DNA of 64,000 bases from Gluconacetobacter dulcium (lineage in GTDB: Bacteria; Pseudomonadota; Alphaproteobacteria; Acetobacterales; Acetobacteraceae). The notes under the pieces are model-generated. The model saw only the letters and a program-made list of their open reading frames with translations, was not told the DNA's origin and ran no database searches. The position numbers and the translations under genes are program-made. Positions within the stretch are counted from its first letter, which is position 1, and the number at the start of each line of letters is the position of its first letter. This document shows positions 1 through 7,783 of the stretch, piece after piece. The stretch is from the NCBI RefSeq assembly GCF_014174165.1, contig NZ_JABEQN010000016.1, positions 1 through 64,000 of the forward strand, written 5' to 3'.

Positions 1-94
1 CATGCTCGCCATCACCGCCGTCATGAGGAAGCTCATCGTCCTCGCAAACGCACTCGTGCGACACAATCGCTCATGGGCGCCAAAAACAGCTTGA
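1..94 (+). CDS. C-terminal end of an IS110-like transposase (cut by window edge)
   Basis: Thirty codons in frame 2 run to a TGA at 92-94 and read MLAITAVMRKLIVLANALVR followed by HNRSWAPKTA. The pattern (A-A-MRKL-xx-xNA-LxR-xx-W) is what I know as the extreme C-terminus of IS110/IS116/IS902-family DEDD transposases. Only the tail is present because the gene starts before the window. The element appears to end near base 110, where repeat-derived sequence takes over (see the repeat at 111). The family assignment rests on a short peptide, so it is moderate. Confidence 0.55.
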   Translation, partial: MLAITAVMRKLIVLANALVRHNRSWAPKTA

Positions 95-110
95 TCAAGA
101 CGGATACTCT

Positions 111-145
111 GCCCTGAAACCCGCCAAAGGCTGAGCCTTTGGAAA
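111..145 (+). repeat. Truncated REP-like two-hairpin element at the IS junction
   Basis: A 9-bp palindrome, CCAAAGGCT-G-AGCCTTTGG at 124-142, is preceded by GCCCTGAAACCCG and followed by GAAAC. The same arrangement occurs at 41047-41095 and, inverted, at 47364-47411, where a complete second hairpin precedes it. Here only the 3' arm of that first hairpin (GCCC) survives and the sequence to its left is the IS end. This suggests the IS inserted inside the element. Confidence 0.6.
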
Positions 146-215
146 CGCATTTATTATCAATACATTGGCGTGTAAGGGTCGAGGTCGGACATGGGCATCG
201 GCGCGAAACGATGCG

Positions 216-1589
216 TCAATGTGGCCGCTGAGGCTTGCCCGTGCCCTGCGCCCGCGAACGGGGCAGCAGAATTTCTGCCCGCAAGCCGCCTTCGGGCCGA
301 TTCGCCAAGGTGAACTGGCCCCCCTCGCGCTGCACTTCCCGGTTGACGATCGCCAGCCCCAGCCCCAGCCCGCCCGTGGAGCGCGACCGCGATCCCTCTA
401 CCCGATAGAACGGGGCCAGCACCCGGGTCAGTTCGGCTTCAGGCAGTCCCGGCCCGTCGTCATCGACCCGTATCCGCAGGCCATCCGGTGCCACCGAAAG
501 GTTGACACGGGCTCCACCACCGTAATTGACGGCATTGTCGATCAGATTGCCGAAGACGCGCTTCATCGCCAGCGGCCGGACTTTCGCCAGGCAATGCTCC
601 ATGCCTTCATACACCACGTCCCGCCCCTGGTCGGCCGCGTCATCGACCAACGTCTGCAGGATCGAGACCAGATCCACCGACCGGACGGCCTCGGGATCAT
701 TTTCCCCGGAGAGATACGCCAGCACGCCGCCGACCATCGCCTCCATCTCGGCAACATCGCTTTCGATCGCGCTCTGCGCTTCCGGATCGGTCAGAAAGCC
801 GGCCCGCAGGCGCAGGCGCGCCAGCGGCGTGCGCAGATCGTGCGATACCGCCGCCAGCGCCTCGGTCCTGTCCTCGATCAACCGGCGGATACGATCCTGC
901 ATGGCATTGATCGCCCGGGCCAGATGCCGGACTTCCCGTGGCCCCTTTTCCTCGACCGGCACCCACCGGCCCGACCCCACACCGTCCGCCAGATCGGCCA
1001 GGGCCCGCAGCGGCATGCTGAGCGTATGCACCAGCATCGCCGCCGCCAGCAGCACCGCCCCGGCCAGAATGGCGGCCGAGGCGACACCGCGCGTCATATG
1101 GTGCGGCTGAAGAATATCGGGCGCCACGAAACCCAGCCGGCTGCCATCGGGCAACCGCACGATGCCCCGTACATCGGACGTACCGATCTGGGTCGGCGAC
1201 AGGTTCAGGACCGACCCACGCAACGGTTCGCGGTTCCCCACCAGCTTGTCGTGCAAATCGCGCAGCGCCGACGGCTCGGGCCGCATCGGCCGGCCCGCCA
1301 CGGGCGGCCGCCAATCGAGCGTAAGGTCGCCGGTGGACAGCATGGCCGCCAGGATGGGTCGCTGGGCCAGCGGCGTGGCCGCCAGCACCCGCGTATCCAC
1401 CGCCAGCCGTTCGCCGATCGCATCGAGTTGGGCATCATCGACCGTGTAGGTCTCGGCCTCCTCGTAGAACGCCGAACTGCCGAGAAACACCAGCGCCACC
1501 GCCGCCAGCAGCACGAACGTGACCCGCCCGACCAACCCGCGCGGCCACAGCGTGATCCGCCGCGGCCCCGGCGAAACCCCGACAGTCAA
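216..1589 (-). CDS. Sensor histidine kinase, EnvZ-like
   Basis: Membrane sensor kinase of about 457 aa that would phosphorylate the regulator encoded upstream at 2134-2928. It has an N-terminal transmembrane segment (VTFVLLAAVALVFLGSSAFY), a periplasmic loop of about 100 aa, a second transmembrane segment near residues 165-190, a HAMP region, the H-box VSHDLRTPLARLRL with the phospho-accepting His, an N-box NLIDNAVNYG, and ATP-lid glycine boxes DDDGPGLP and GGLGLGLAIV. The start is uncertain: the frame opens with TTG at 1589, which overlaps the TGA of the upstream repeat reading frame, and no ATG lies nearby. It is separated from its partner gene by the 156-bp repeat array. The signal sensed cannot be read from the sequence. 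Confidence 0.88.
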   Translation of the reverse strand: MTVGVSPGPRRITLWPRGLVGRVTFVLLAAVALVFLGSSAFYEEAETYTVDDAQLDAIGERLAVDTRVLAATPLAQRPILAAMLSTGDLTLDWRPPVAGRPMRPEPSALRDLHDKLVGNREPLRGSVLNLSPTQIGTSDVRGIVRLPDGSRLGFVAPDILQPHHMTRGVASAAILAGAVLLAAAMLVHTLSMPLRALADLADGVGSGRWVPVEEKGPREVRHLARAINAMQDRIRRLIEDRTEALAAVSHDLRTPLARLRLRAGFLTDPEAQSAIESDVAEMEAMVGGVLAYLSGENDPEAVRSVDLVSILQTLVDDAADQGRDVVYEGMEHCLAKVRPLAMKRVFGNLIDNAVNYGGGARVNLSVAPDGLRIRVDDDGPGLPEAELTRVLAPFYRVEGSRSRSTGGLGLGLAIVNREVQREGGQFTLANRPEGGLRAEILLPRSRAQGTGKPQRPH

Positions 1590-1625
1590 CGCCCGACCAG
1601 AAATTCAGACTGACACACAGAAACC

Positions 1626-2133
1626 GCGCGTCGGATCGCCACCAACTCATATGACCGGGAATGGGTATGTGGAAACGCGGGCTGCCGCGCGAGAGCGGCC
1701 CGCAGGGTCGCGTCCGTCGTGTGTTTCCGAGCACCGGAGCGGAACGGCCTCAATGGCCGTGAGCACCGGAGCGCAGGAAACGCGCGTCGGATCGCCACCA
1801 ACTCATATGACCGGGAATGGGTGCGCGGAAACGTGGGCTCGCGCGCGAGAGCGGCCCGCAGGGCCGCGCCCGTCGTGTGTTTCCGAGCACCGGAGCGGAG
1901 CGGCCTCAATGGCCGTAAGCACCGGAGCGCAGGAAACGCGCGTCGGATCGCCATCAACTCATATGACCGGGAATGGGTGCGCGGAAACGTGGGCTGGTGA
2001 GCGAGAGCGGCCCGCAGGGCCGCGCCCGTCGTGTGTTTCCGAGCACCGGAGCGGAGCGGCCTCAATGGCCGTGAGCACCGGAGCGCAGGAAACGCGCGTC
2101 GGATCGCCACCAGCGCGCGTTTCCGCGCACCCA
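1626..2133. repeat. 156-bp tandem repeat array (3 full units plus a partial) between two-component genes
   Basis: The marker GCGCGTCGGATCGCC starts at 1626, 1782, 1938 and 2094, so the period is exactly 156 bp, with three full units and about 40 bp of a fourth. Units differ by a few substitutions only. Each carries GAGCACCGGAGCG twice around a small CGGCCTCAATGGCC palindrome. Because 156 is 52 codons, the array stays open in several frames. On the minus strand one frame starts with an ATG overlapping the regulator stop (2136-2132, TGATG) and ends with a TGA overlapping the kinase TTG (1589-1586). A second copy of the unit lies at 54140-54303 and a diverged one near 49860. The 182-codon Arg/Ala-rich product has repeat composition, and I do not call it a protein gene. 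Confidence 0.9.
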
Positions 2134-2928
2134 TCAGAGGCGCTCGACCGGGGCGGTAAAGATATACCCCAGCCCGCGGACGGTGCGGATCAGGGATTCG
2201 GAATCGTTGCCCAGCTTGCGGCGCAGACGGCTGACCAGCACATCGACACTCCGATCGGACACATCGCCCAGGCGGGTGCGCGACAGTTCGAGCAGGCGGT
2301 CCCGCCCGATCACCCGTTGCGGATTGTCCAGGAAGCTGGCGAGCAGATCATGCTCGGCGCCGGAAATATCCACCACCGCCCCCGAAGGATCGGTCAGTTC
2401 GCGCCGGCGCAGATCCAATGTCCATCCGGCGAATTTCAGCGTTTCGCGGCGCGGCGTGCTGGGCTGCACCCCGGTCACGCCGCCGCTGCCACGGCGCAGC
2501 ACCGCACGGACCCGCGCCAGCAATTCCTTCTGGCTGAAGGGCTTGGCCACGTAATCGTCGGCCCCGAGTTCCAGGCCGAGCACACGATCCAGTTCCTCGC
2601 CCCGGGCCGAGACCATGATGACGGGCGTATGGCGGTCCGGATGGACCACCTCGGCACCCGGCGCACCGCCCCGCCGCAGCGAACGGCAGAGATCCAGCCC
2701 GTTGGTTCCCGGCAGCATGACATCCAGAACGATCAGGTCGGCCGACGATGCCGTCAGCGCGGCCCACATTTCGCGCCCGTCCTGCACGCCGCGTACGCGA
2801 TAGCCATCAGCCTGCAAGGCCCTTACCAGCAGGGTACGCATACCGGGGTCGTCCTCGACGACCAGAATGCGGGCAGGCAGGTCGGAATCTGGGGCGGTCT
2901 GGGACATCGTCACGATGCGAATCGTCAT
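2134..2928 (-). CDS. OmpR-family response regulator
   Basis: Cytoplasmic DNA-binding response regulator of about 264 aa, presumed partner of the kinase at 216-1589. The receiver domain opens with ILVVEDDPGM (acidic pocket DD), carries the phospho-acceptor Asp in LIVLDVMLPG, the Ser of VSARGEE and the Lys of YVAKPFSQKEL. A winged-helix DNA-binding domain follows, ending SVDVLVSRLRRKLG and IRTVRGLGYIF, which is diagnostic of OmpR/PhoB types. Start codons at 2940, 2928 and 2907 are all possible, since the conserved part begins only at the SDLPARILVVE stretch. The stop overlaps the ATG of the repeat frame, so translational read-on into the repeat array is possible. Confidence 0.9.
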   Translation of the reverse strand: MTIRIVTMSQTAPDSDLPARILVVEDDPGMRTLLVRALQADGYRVRGVQDGREMWAALTASSADLIVLDVMLPGTNGLDLCRSLRRGGAPGAEVVHPDRHTPVIMVSARGEELDRVLGLELGADDYVAKPFSQKELLARVRAVLRRGSGGVTGVQPSTPRRETLKFAGWTLDLRRRELTDPSGAVVDISGAEHDLLASFLDNPQRVIGRDRLLELSRTRLGDVSDRSVDVLVSRLRRKLGNDSESLIRTVRGLGYIFTAPVERL

Positions 2929-3020
2929 TCCTGAAAGCACCGGCCGCCGGATCGGGCCGGAATGTCAGTGAAGATACCGTAAAATCGGGATCGGCGAAAA
3001 GGACCCCCTCAAACAGCAAG

Positions 3021-3046
3021 GGCCGGGTGGATGGTTCCACCCGGCC
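3021..3046 (-). terminator. Hairpin terminator after the TonB operon
   Basis: An 11-bp perfect stem, GGCCGGGTGGA (3021-3031) and TCCACCCGGCC (3036-3046), with a 4-base loop. It lies 50 bp past the end of the last gene of the minus-strand tonB operon. The T-tract is weak, so part of its role may be transcript stabilisation. Confidence 0.6.
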
Positions 3047-3096
3047 CCGCCGGCATTCCGGGTCACGCGGCCGGACCGATCAGGCCCGGCGACCAC

Positions 3097-4365
3097 TCAG
3101 TGATGAGCGGCCGGCGCGGCGGCGTGGGCCGCAGATGCAGGGGTCAGCTTGAGTATCCAGAGCTGGGCGATATCCCGGGCGCCATTTTCGCCGGCGACGG
3201 TCTTGAGTGTCGCGATGGCGTCAGCGGTACGCCCGGCCGCAGCCTGCGCCAGACCGTAATGCAGCTTGCCGATATTGGGGTCCAGCGGCCCCTTCGCCAG
3301 CCCTTTCTGCATCACGGCCAGACCTTTGTCTGCCTGACCGAAGGTCACGTAATTATAGCCCACGGTCAGCAGCGCATTGCCGGTCGGCGCGCTCGCGGCA
3401 GCGGCTTCGTCCGCCGCGATCGTGGCCTTCTTGTCGGCCACCGCCTTCACGACCATGGCCTTGAGCTTGGCTTCGCGCGCGGCCCCGGCATCCTTGCCCA
3501 GAACGCCGCTGGCATAACCCGCGTTCATCAGGTCCAGCGCCAGTTGCGGCAGACCGGCCTGCATGGCCAGTTCGGTCATGTCCATGAAGTCGGACGGCGC
3601 CGTCAGCACACCCGCCGCCAGCCGGATGCGATAGACATCAAGCTGCAGGCCGGGCGCGACCTTGGGGTTGGTGATCAGCCCATGCAGGATCAGCGCCCAA
3701 TATTCCGGCTTGGGATAATAGGACACCAGCATCACATAGGTGTGGTTCAGCCCCGACTGGTCCTTGAGCTGCGTCTGGCAGGCCGCCAGAAGCTGCAACT
3801 GGGATTCGACGGGAACCTTGCCGGCCTTGATCGTGGCATCGATCTGCGCCTGCTGAACGCGCGCGGCGTTCTTGTAGTCCTGTTGCAGATAATAGGACTG
3901 GATCAGCAGCGTCTCCATCGCCGGGTTGCTGCCGGCGGCCTTCAGATACTGCTCGGTCCCTGCGACGGCCCGGGGATAATCCTTGGCGGTGTAGGCCATC
4001 GTGGCCTCCGCCATCATCATCTGCAGCTTGGCGTCCTTGGGAGTACGGCTGGACGCGATCAGCTTGTCATAGGCGGCCGTGGCCGCCGCCACGTTACCCG
4101 ACTGCGCCGCGACGGCGGCACGCATCTGGGTGACCGTATATTCTTCGTAATCGGATTTGCCGGGCACGGCCTCGGCCGCATCGACGGCGGCCATCGCCTT
4201 GGCATAATTATGCGCGGCCAGGGCGGACTGGGCCTCCTGCAAGGGCTTGCCGACCTTGGCGCTCAGAGTGTCGGCCGCCCAGGCGGACCCGACCGACGAG
4301 ACGGAAAACGGAACGGCGGCGATCACGCCGGCAAGCAGGCCGGCGCGGAACAGACGTAATGACAT
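3097..4365 (-). CDS. Exported TPR-like protein of the TonB operon
   Basis: A 422-aa protein with a Sec signal peptide (MSLRLFRAGLLAGVIAAVPF to a likely cleavage after SAWA). The remainder is Ala-rich helical sequence with tetratricopeptide-like periodicity: ALAAHNYAKAMAAVDAAEA, MAYTAKDYPRAVAGTEQYL, TFGQADKGLAVMQKGLAKG and HYGLAQAAAGRTADAIATL. No catalytic motif is visible. It is the last gene of the tonB-exbB-exbD-exbD operon, 4 bp after the second exbD, so it probably acts in the periplasm with that energy-transducing complex. TPR proteins are known companions of Ton/Tol-like clusters; the specific role is inference. A His-rich end (AHAAAPAAHH) closes the protein. Confidence 0.7.
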   Translation of the reverse strand: MSLRLFRAGLLAGVIAAVPFSVSSVGSAWAADTLSAKVGKPLQEAQSALAAHNYAKAMAAVDAAEAVPGKSDYEEYTVTQMRAAVAAQSGNVAAATAAYDKLIASSRTPKDAKLQMMMAEATMAYTAKDYPRAVAGTEQYLKAAGSNPAMETLLIQSYYLQQDYKNAARVQQAQIDATIKAGKVPVESQLQLLAACQTQLKDQSGLNHTYVMLVSYYPKPEYWALILHGLITNPKVAPGLQLDVYRIRLAAGVLTAPSDFMDMTELAMQAGLPQLALDLMNAGYASGVLGKDAGAAREAKLKAMVVKAVADKKATIAADEAAAASAPTGNALLTVGYNYVTFGQADKGLAVMQKGLAKGPLDPNIGKLHYGLAQAAAGRTADAIATLKTVAGENGARDIAQLWILKLTPASAAHAAAPAAHH

Positions 4366-4369
4366 CAGC

Positions 4370-4804
4370 TCATTGTCCTTCCATGAACTGATCCTGACCT
4401 ACGATACCCAGCTTGGTAATGCCAAGCCTCTGGGCGTCAGCAAGGACATGCGCCACCGTCTTGTAATCGGCCAGACGGTTCGGATGAATATGCATTTCGG
4501 GCTGGTCGGGCTGCGCCGCGGCCTCCTGGAGATGCGCCAGCAGCGACCCCTCGTCACCGATGGGCTCGCCATTCCACGAAAGGCTGTTGTCGAAATCGAT
4601 CGCGAGCGTCACGACCTTCGGAATTTCGGTCGAAGGCGGCGGATCACCCTGGGGCAGATCCAGCGCGACCGAATGGGTCTGCAACGGAATAGTAATGATC
4701 AGCATGATCAGCAGCACCAACATGACGTCGATCAACGGCGTCGTGTTGATATCGACCATACCTTCGTCTTCGTGGGTGCTTTCGGAGCCGACACTCATGC
4801 CCAT
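4370..4804 (-). CDS. exbD: Biopolymer transport protein ExbD/TolR, second copy
   Basis: A 144-aa inner-membrane protein of the TonB energising complex. The short cytoplasmic N-terminus contains MVDINTTPLIDVMLVLLIML, the ExbD/TolR transmembrane segment with the conserved Asp that takes part in proton movement, followed by a periplasmic domain with repeated Pro near QGDPPPSTE. The ATG at 4804 is preferred because AGAGAG lies about 10 bases upstream and because a longer frame to 4879 adds only an unconserved Arg-rich leader. It lies 145 bp after the first exbD and 4 bp before the TPR gene. Two ExbD paralogues in one operon suggest a heteromeric or specialised complex. Confidence 0.87.
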   Translation of the reverse strand: MGMSVGSESTHEDEGMVDINTTPLIDVMLVLLIMLIITIPLQTHSVALDLPQGDPPPSTEIPKVVTLAIDFDNSLSWNGEPIGDEGSLLAHLQEAAAQPDQPEMHIHPNRLADYKTVAHVLADAQRLGITKLGIVGQDQFMEGQ

Positions 4805-4949
4805 GGCGGTGTACTCTCTAAAAAAACGTGGGCCACTGGACCGTTCGAACCGCCACCTGAAACCGGTGCGGACGGACAAACGCGGCGCCCTGATGTGAGA
4901 TTCCCGGAAGTCGGGGGCCGGCGCGGGCCGACCCCCTGTTCCCCGTCGT

Positions 4950-5375
4950 TCAGTCCGAGTGGGGCTGCTCGGTGATGAAGTCCACGTGGTAGATCCCGGC
5001 TTCCTGGCAGGTGGCGATCACCCGCCCGACCGATTCGTAGCGCGCCTTGGCATCGCCACGGATCTGGATCTGGGGCTGCGGCTTGATCACCGCCACCTTT
5101 TCCAGCCGGTCCAGAAGGTCGGCCCGACTTTTGATCGCGACCTCGTTCCAGTAGATCTGCCCGTTCTCCGTCACCGCCAGCACCACATTGCCGGGCTTGG
5201 TCTGAGTGGGCTGGTTGGCGTCCTTCGGAAGGTTCACCTTGATCGTGTGTGTTGCGACTGGGATGGTGATCAGAAAGATGATCAGCAGCACCAGCATGAC
5301 GTCGACAAGTGGAGTGGTGTTGATGGCGGACACCACCTCGTCTTCATCGCCGCCGCCTCCGACTTGCATCGCCAT
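4950..5375 (-). CDS. exbD: Biopolymer transport protein ExbD/TolR, first copy
   Basis: A 141-aa inner-membrane component of the TonB-ExbB-ExbD proton-driven complex. The N-terminal VVSAINTTPLVDVMLVLLII holds the single transmembrane helix with the essential Asp; the periplasmic domain runs from ATHTIKVNLPKDANQ to VDFITEQPHSD. It starts 2 bp after the exbB stop, which points to coupled translation. It is clearly related to but distinct from the copy at 4370-4804, with a different periplasmic half and C-terminus. Confidence 0.9.
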   Translation of the reverse strand: MAMQVGGGGDEDEVVSAINTTPLVDVMLVLLIIFLITIPVATHTIKVNLPKDANQPTQTKPGNVVLAVTENGQIYWNEVAIKSRADLLDRLEKVAVIKPQPQIQIRGDAKARYESVGRVIATCQEAGIYHVDFITEQPHSD

Positions 5376-5377
5376 GT

Positions 5378-6436
5378 TCAGGCAACCCGGTTGGAGGTCG
5401 TGGTGGTGGTCGGCGAGCTATCGGGATGAACCACGATCTCCGGCGCGACACCATGACGGAAGCCACCCAGCAGGATCGACTGCAGGTCGGCGGCGAAGTT
5501 GCGGACCTTGTCCATGGCGCCCTTGTTGCGACGGACCAGCAGGTTGTAGCCCAGCACGGCCGGAACGGCGGTGCCCAGACCGATGGCGGTCATGATCAGC
5601 GATTCACCGACGGGGCCGGCAACCTTGTCGATCGACGCCTGGCCGGCGATGCCGATGGCGGTCAGGGCGTGATAGATACCCCAGACGGTGCCGAACAGAC
5701 CGACGAACGGCGAGGTCGAACCCACGGTGCCGAGGAAGGCCAGGCCACCCTGCATCCGCGCCTGGATGGTATCGACGGCGCGCTGGATCGACATCGAGGT
5801 CCAGGTGTGCAGGTCGATGGATTCCTGCATCGTGCCTTCATGATGCTCGGCCGCGACGATGCCGGTATCGGCAATGTAGCGGAACGGCGAGGACGGCTTC
5901 AGCGCGGCGGCGCCTTCCTGGATCGAAGACTTGGTCCAGAAGGTCGACGCGGCTTCCTTGGCGGCCGAGAACATACGCATCTGTTCGAAGAACTTCGTGA
6001 TCATGATGTACCATGTGCCCAGCGACATGACGACCATGATCAGCAGAACGCCACGGGCGATGATGTCACCGTTGCGCCACAGCGCATCCAGGCCATACGG
6101 GTTGCCGGCGGGCTTGGCCGGGGCGGCATCCTCGGCCGGCGGCGTCACCGCGGGGGCCGGAGCGGAGGCATCGGCGGCCGGAGCGGCCGGGGCAGCGCCG
6201 TCGGCCGGCGGGGTGGCCGGAGCCGAGCCGTCGGTCGGGGCGGCGGCGGGTGCCGAAGCGGCAGGTGCCGATGCGTCGGGCGCCGGAGCGGCCGGAGCCG
6301 CTGCGTCAGGGGCGGGAGCCGCGGCCGGAGCGGTGGACTGTGCGTCCTGAGCCACCGCGATCACGGGCGACGAGACGCTCAGAATGGCAGCCAGGGCCGA
6401 TGCGGCAACAACAGGAACACGGTGCAGTCTGGTCAT
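5378..6436 (-). CDS. exbB: ExbB/TolQ-type proton channel with long Ala/Pro-rich periplasmic extension
   Basis: A 352-aa inner-membrane channel subunit that drives TonB. A signal peptide (MTRLHRVPVVAASALAAIL) precedes about 85 residues of Ala/Pro/Asp low complexity (repeats such as PAAPAPDASAPAAS). The MotA/TolQ/ExbB domain follows, with transmembrane segments near IIARGVLLIMVVMSLGTWYI, FLGTVGSTSPFVGLFGTVWG and LIMTAIGLGTAVPAVLGYNL. TSPFVGLFGTVWGI is the family signature. The start at 6436 is chosen because GGAG sits 5 bases before that ATG; a TTG nine bases upstream is also open. N-terminal extensions occur in other alphaproteobacterial ExbB proteins. It sits downstream of tonB in the same operon. 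Confidence 0.92.
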   Translation of the reverse strand: MTRLHRVPVVAASALAAILSVSSPVIAVAQDAQSTAPAAAPAPDAAAPAAPAPDASAPAASAPAAAPTDGSAPATPPADGAAPAAPAADASAPAPAVTPPAEDAAPAKPAGNPYGLDALWRNGDIIARGVLLIMVVMSLGTWYIMITKFFEQMRMFSAAKEAASTFWTKSSIQEGAAALKPSSPFRYIADTGIVAAEHHEGTMQESIDLHTWTSMSIQRAVDTIQARMQGGLAFLGTVGSTSPFVGLFGTVWGIYHALTAIGIAGQASIDKVAGPVGESLIMTAIGLGTAVPAVLGYNLLVRRNKGAMDKVRNFAADLQSILLGGFRHGVAPEIVVHPDSSPTTTTTSNRVA

Positions 6437-6528
6437 GTACTCCAAATCCTCTGTGGTAGATGGCCCGTTTGCCGGAACCCCGGGGCCGGCGGGCTCACAC
6501 CCGTCCGGCTCCGGTCGTTAGGTAACCC

Positions 6529-7188
6529 TCAGTCGTTGCTGAGCCTGAAGGTAATCGTGTACGGATGGCGGAACTCCTTGATGGGCACGCCATTCTTGAC
6601 CGCCGGCTGATACCGGGCACGGCGGACGTAATCCAACGCGGCCTGGGAGAACGACTGCCCACCCTGCACGCTCGTCACCGCGCAGTTGCTGGTCGACCCG
6701 TCCTGCTCCACGTCGCACACCACGGTCACGCGGCCCTCCCGATTTTCCTCGAGCATTTCCTCGGGATATTCGAGCTTGACGTTGTTCACCGGACGCGCAC
6801 CCGCCAGATGATCCGGAACCGGCGGCCCGACAGGCGCGTTCTGCACTGTCGGCGGCGCAGGCGGCGACGGCGGCATCGGCTTCGGCGGTGGCGTATGCGT
6901 CACCTGCTTGATCACCTGCTGCGGCGGCGGCTGGATCTGGATCTTCGGCGGCGGAATGTACGGCGGCGGCGGCTGCGTCATCACCGGCGGCGGAGGCGGC
7001 GGTGGTGGCGGCGGCGGCGGCTTCTTCTCCGTAATAATCTTGGTCTGGATGGGCGGGTGCAGTTCCTGGACGATTTTCGCCCCGAGACCGTTCATCAACG
7101 CCCAGATCAGAACCACGTGCAGGAGAACAACGACAGTTATGCCGATGATATGCTTCGTCGGACTGCGTTGTTGTTCCGCGTAGTTCAT
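6529..7188 (-). CDS. tonB: TonB energy transducer
   Basis: A 219-aa protein linking the inner-membrane ExbB/ExbD motor to outer-membrane receptors. It has a cytoplasmic N-terminus, one transmembrane helix (IIGITVVVLLHVVLIWALMN) containing the conserved His, a periplasmic proline-rich spacer with a run of 12 prolines followed by many PPP blocks, and the C-terminal TonB domain from LEYPEEMLEENREGRVTVVC to PYTITFRLSND, with the typical YP near its start. An AGGAGG sits 7 bases before the ATG. It is the first gene of the operon that continues with exbB and two exbD. Likely clients include the receptors encoded at 58-64 kb. Confidence 0.93.
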   Translation of the reverse strand: MNYAEQQRSPTKHIIGITVVVLLHVVLIWALMNGLGAKIVQELHPPIQTKIITEKKPPPPPPPPPPPPVMTQPPPPYIPPPKIQIQPPPQQVIKQVTHTPPPKPMPPSPPAPPTVQNAPVGPPVPDHLAGARPVNNVKLEYPEEMLEENREGRVTVVCDVEQDGSTSNCAVTSVQGGQSFSQAALDYVRRARYQPAVKNGVPIKEFRHPYTITFRLSND

Positions 7189-7721
7189 GTCGAAACCTCC
7201 TTAACCCTCTCGTCCACGCCGGTTTCGGCACTCAAAACCACAACAAATCAGGACCACTTCGCAGCGTCCGGCCTTCTCTCCGGGCAAACCCCGGCCACAC
7301 CGTGGCATGGCCACGGCATGTGCGAAAGCACGCACAAACGATAATCGGGATCGTGCATCCCCTGCGTTCCGACCTGACCGGACAGACATCGAAATGCCGC
7401 CAAGCCATCGAATTGGGCTATTGCGCCCATCCGATGTCAAGCAAGATATTTATCGAATTTGAAACGAGTAATTTGTCATCACTGGCCCAAAAAATGGCCA
7501 TATTAACAACCTGTCATAAATGGCGAAAAACTGGCGATTTTTGAGAGTGTGCCCATTTTTCTGCCATTTTTCGCGCCGGGTCCGCTTTTGTTTCGAATCC
7601 GACACATTGGCGTTCCAGCCCACGTCGCCCCGTTCGCCGCGCTGACAGAACCTGAACGCACGAGGGCCGGATCAGGTTCGAATCCATCGTACGGGCCGCA
7701 AATCCCGTCATAAAAATCTCA
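7189..7721. other. Intergenic region upstream of tonB, no gene seen
   Basis: About 530 bp between tonB and the prfB terminator. It is clearly richer in A/T around 7440-7560 than the surrounding genes, as expected for promoters reading towards tonB. A TTGACA on the minus strand (around 7436-7441) could be a -35 box, but I find no convincing -10 partner. A palindrome TGGCCCAAAAAATGGCCA lies near 7483-7500. No tRNA, small RNA or iron-regulator box could be assigned with confidence. Confidence 0.4.
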
Positions 7722-7745
7722 CAAAAAAAGGCGGCCGAAGCCGCC
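7722..7745 (-). terminator. Rho-independent terminator of prfB
   Basis: Stem GGCGGC (7730-7735), loop CGAA, GCCGCC (7740-7745), followed on the minus strand by a run of seven T. It lies 39 bp downstream of the prfB stop. Confidence 0.85.
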
Positions 7746-7783
7746 CTCTCTTGCGCGCATACCCCGCGATCACCCTGCGGCGA

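Noticed and set aside
165-1613. Long plus-strand open frame (482 codons) over the histidine kinase
   Set aside because: Antisense shadow of a clear kinase gene; Arg/Gln/His/Pro-rich composition typical of the wrong frame in GC-rich DNA. The same applies to the long antisense frames over the TPR gene, mrcA, pnp, infB, nusA and acnA.
1586-2134. Minus-strand 182-codon frame made of 52-residue repeats as a protein gene
   Set aside because: Its overlaps with both neighbours are notable (reported as a finding), but the composition is Arg/Ala-rich simple repeat and the same repeat elsewhere is intergenic, so I do not annotate it as a CDS.
1519-2934. Plus-strand 471-codon frame through the repeat array and the regulator
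   Set aside because: Open only because the repeat period is a multiple of three and because it is antisense to the regulator; no ribosome site or family.
6908-7183. Gly-rich plus-strand frame over tonB
   Set aside because: It is the reverse complement of the TonB proline-rich spacer (CCx codons read as GGx).
7665-7705. tRNA-like GGTTCGAATCC near the prfB terminator
   Set aside because: The flanking bases do not form a T-stem and no acceptor, D or anticodon arms can be drawn upstream.
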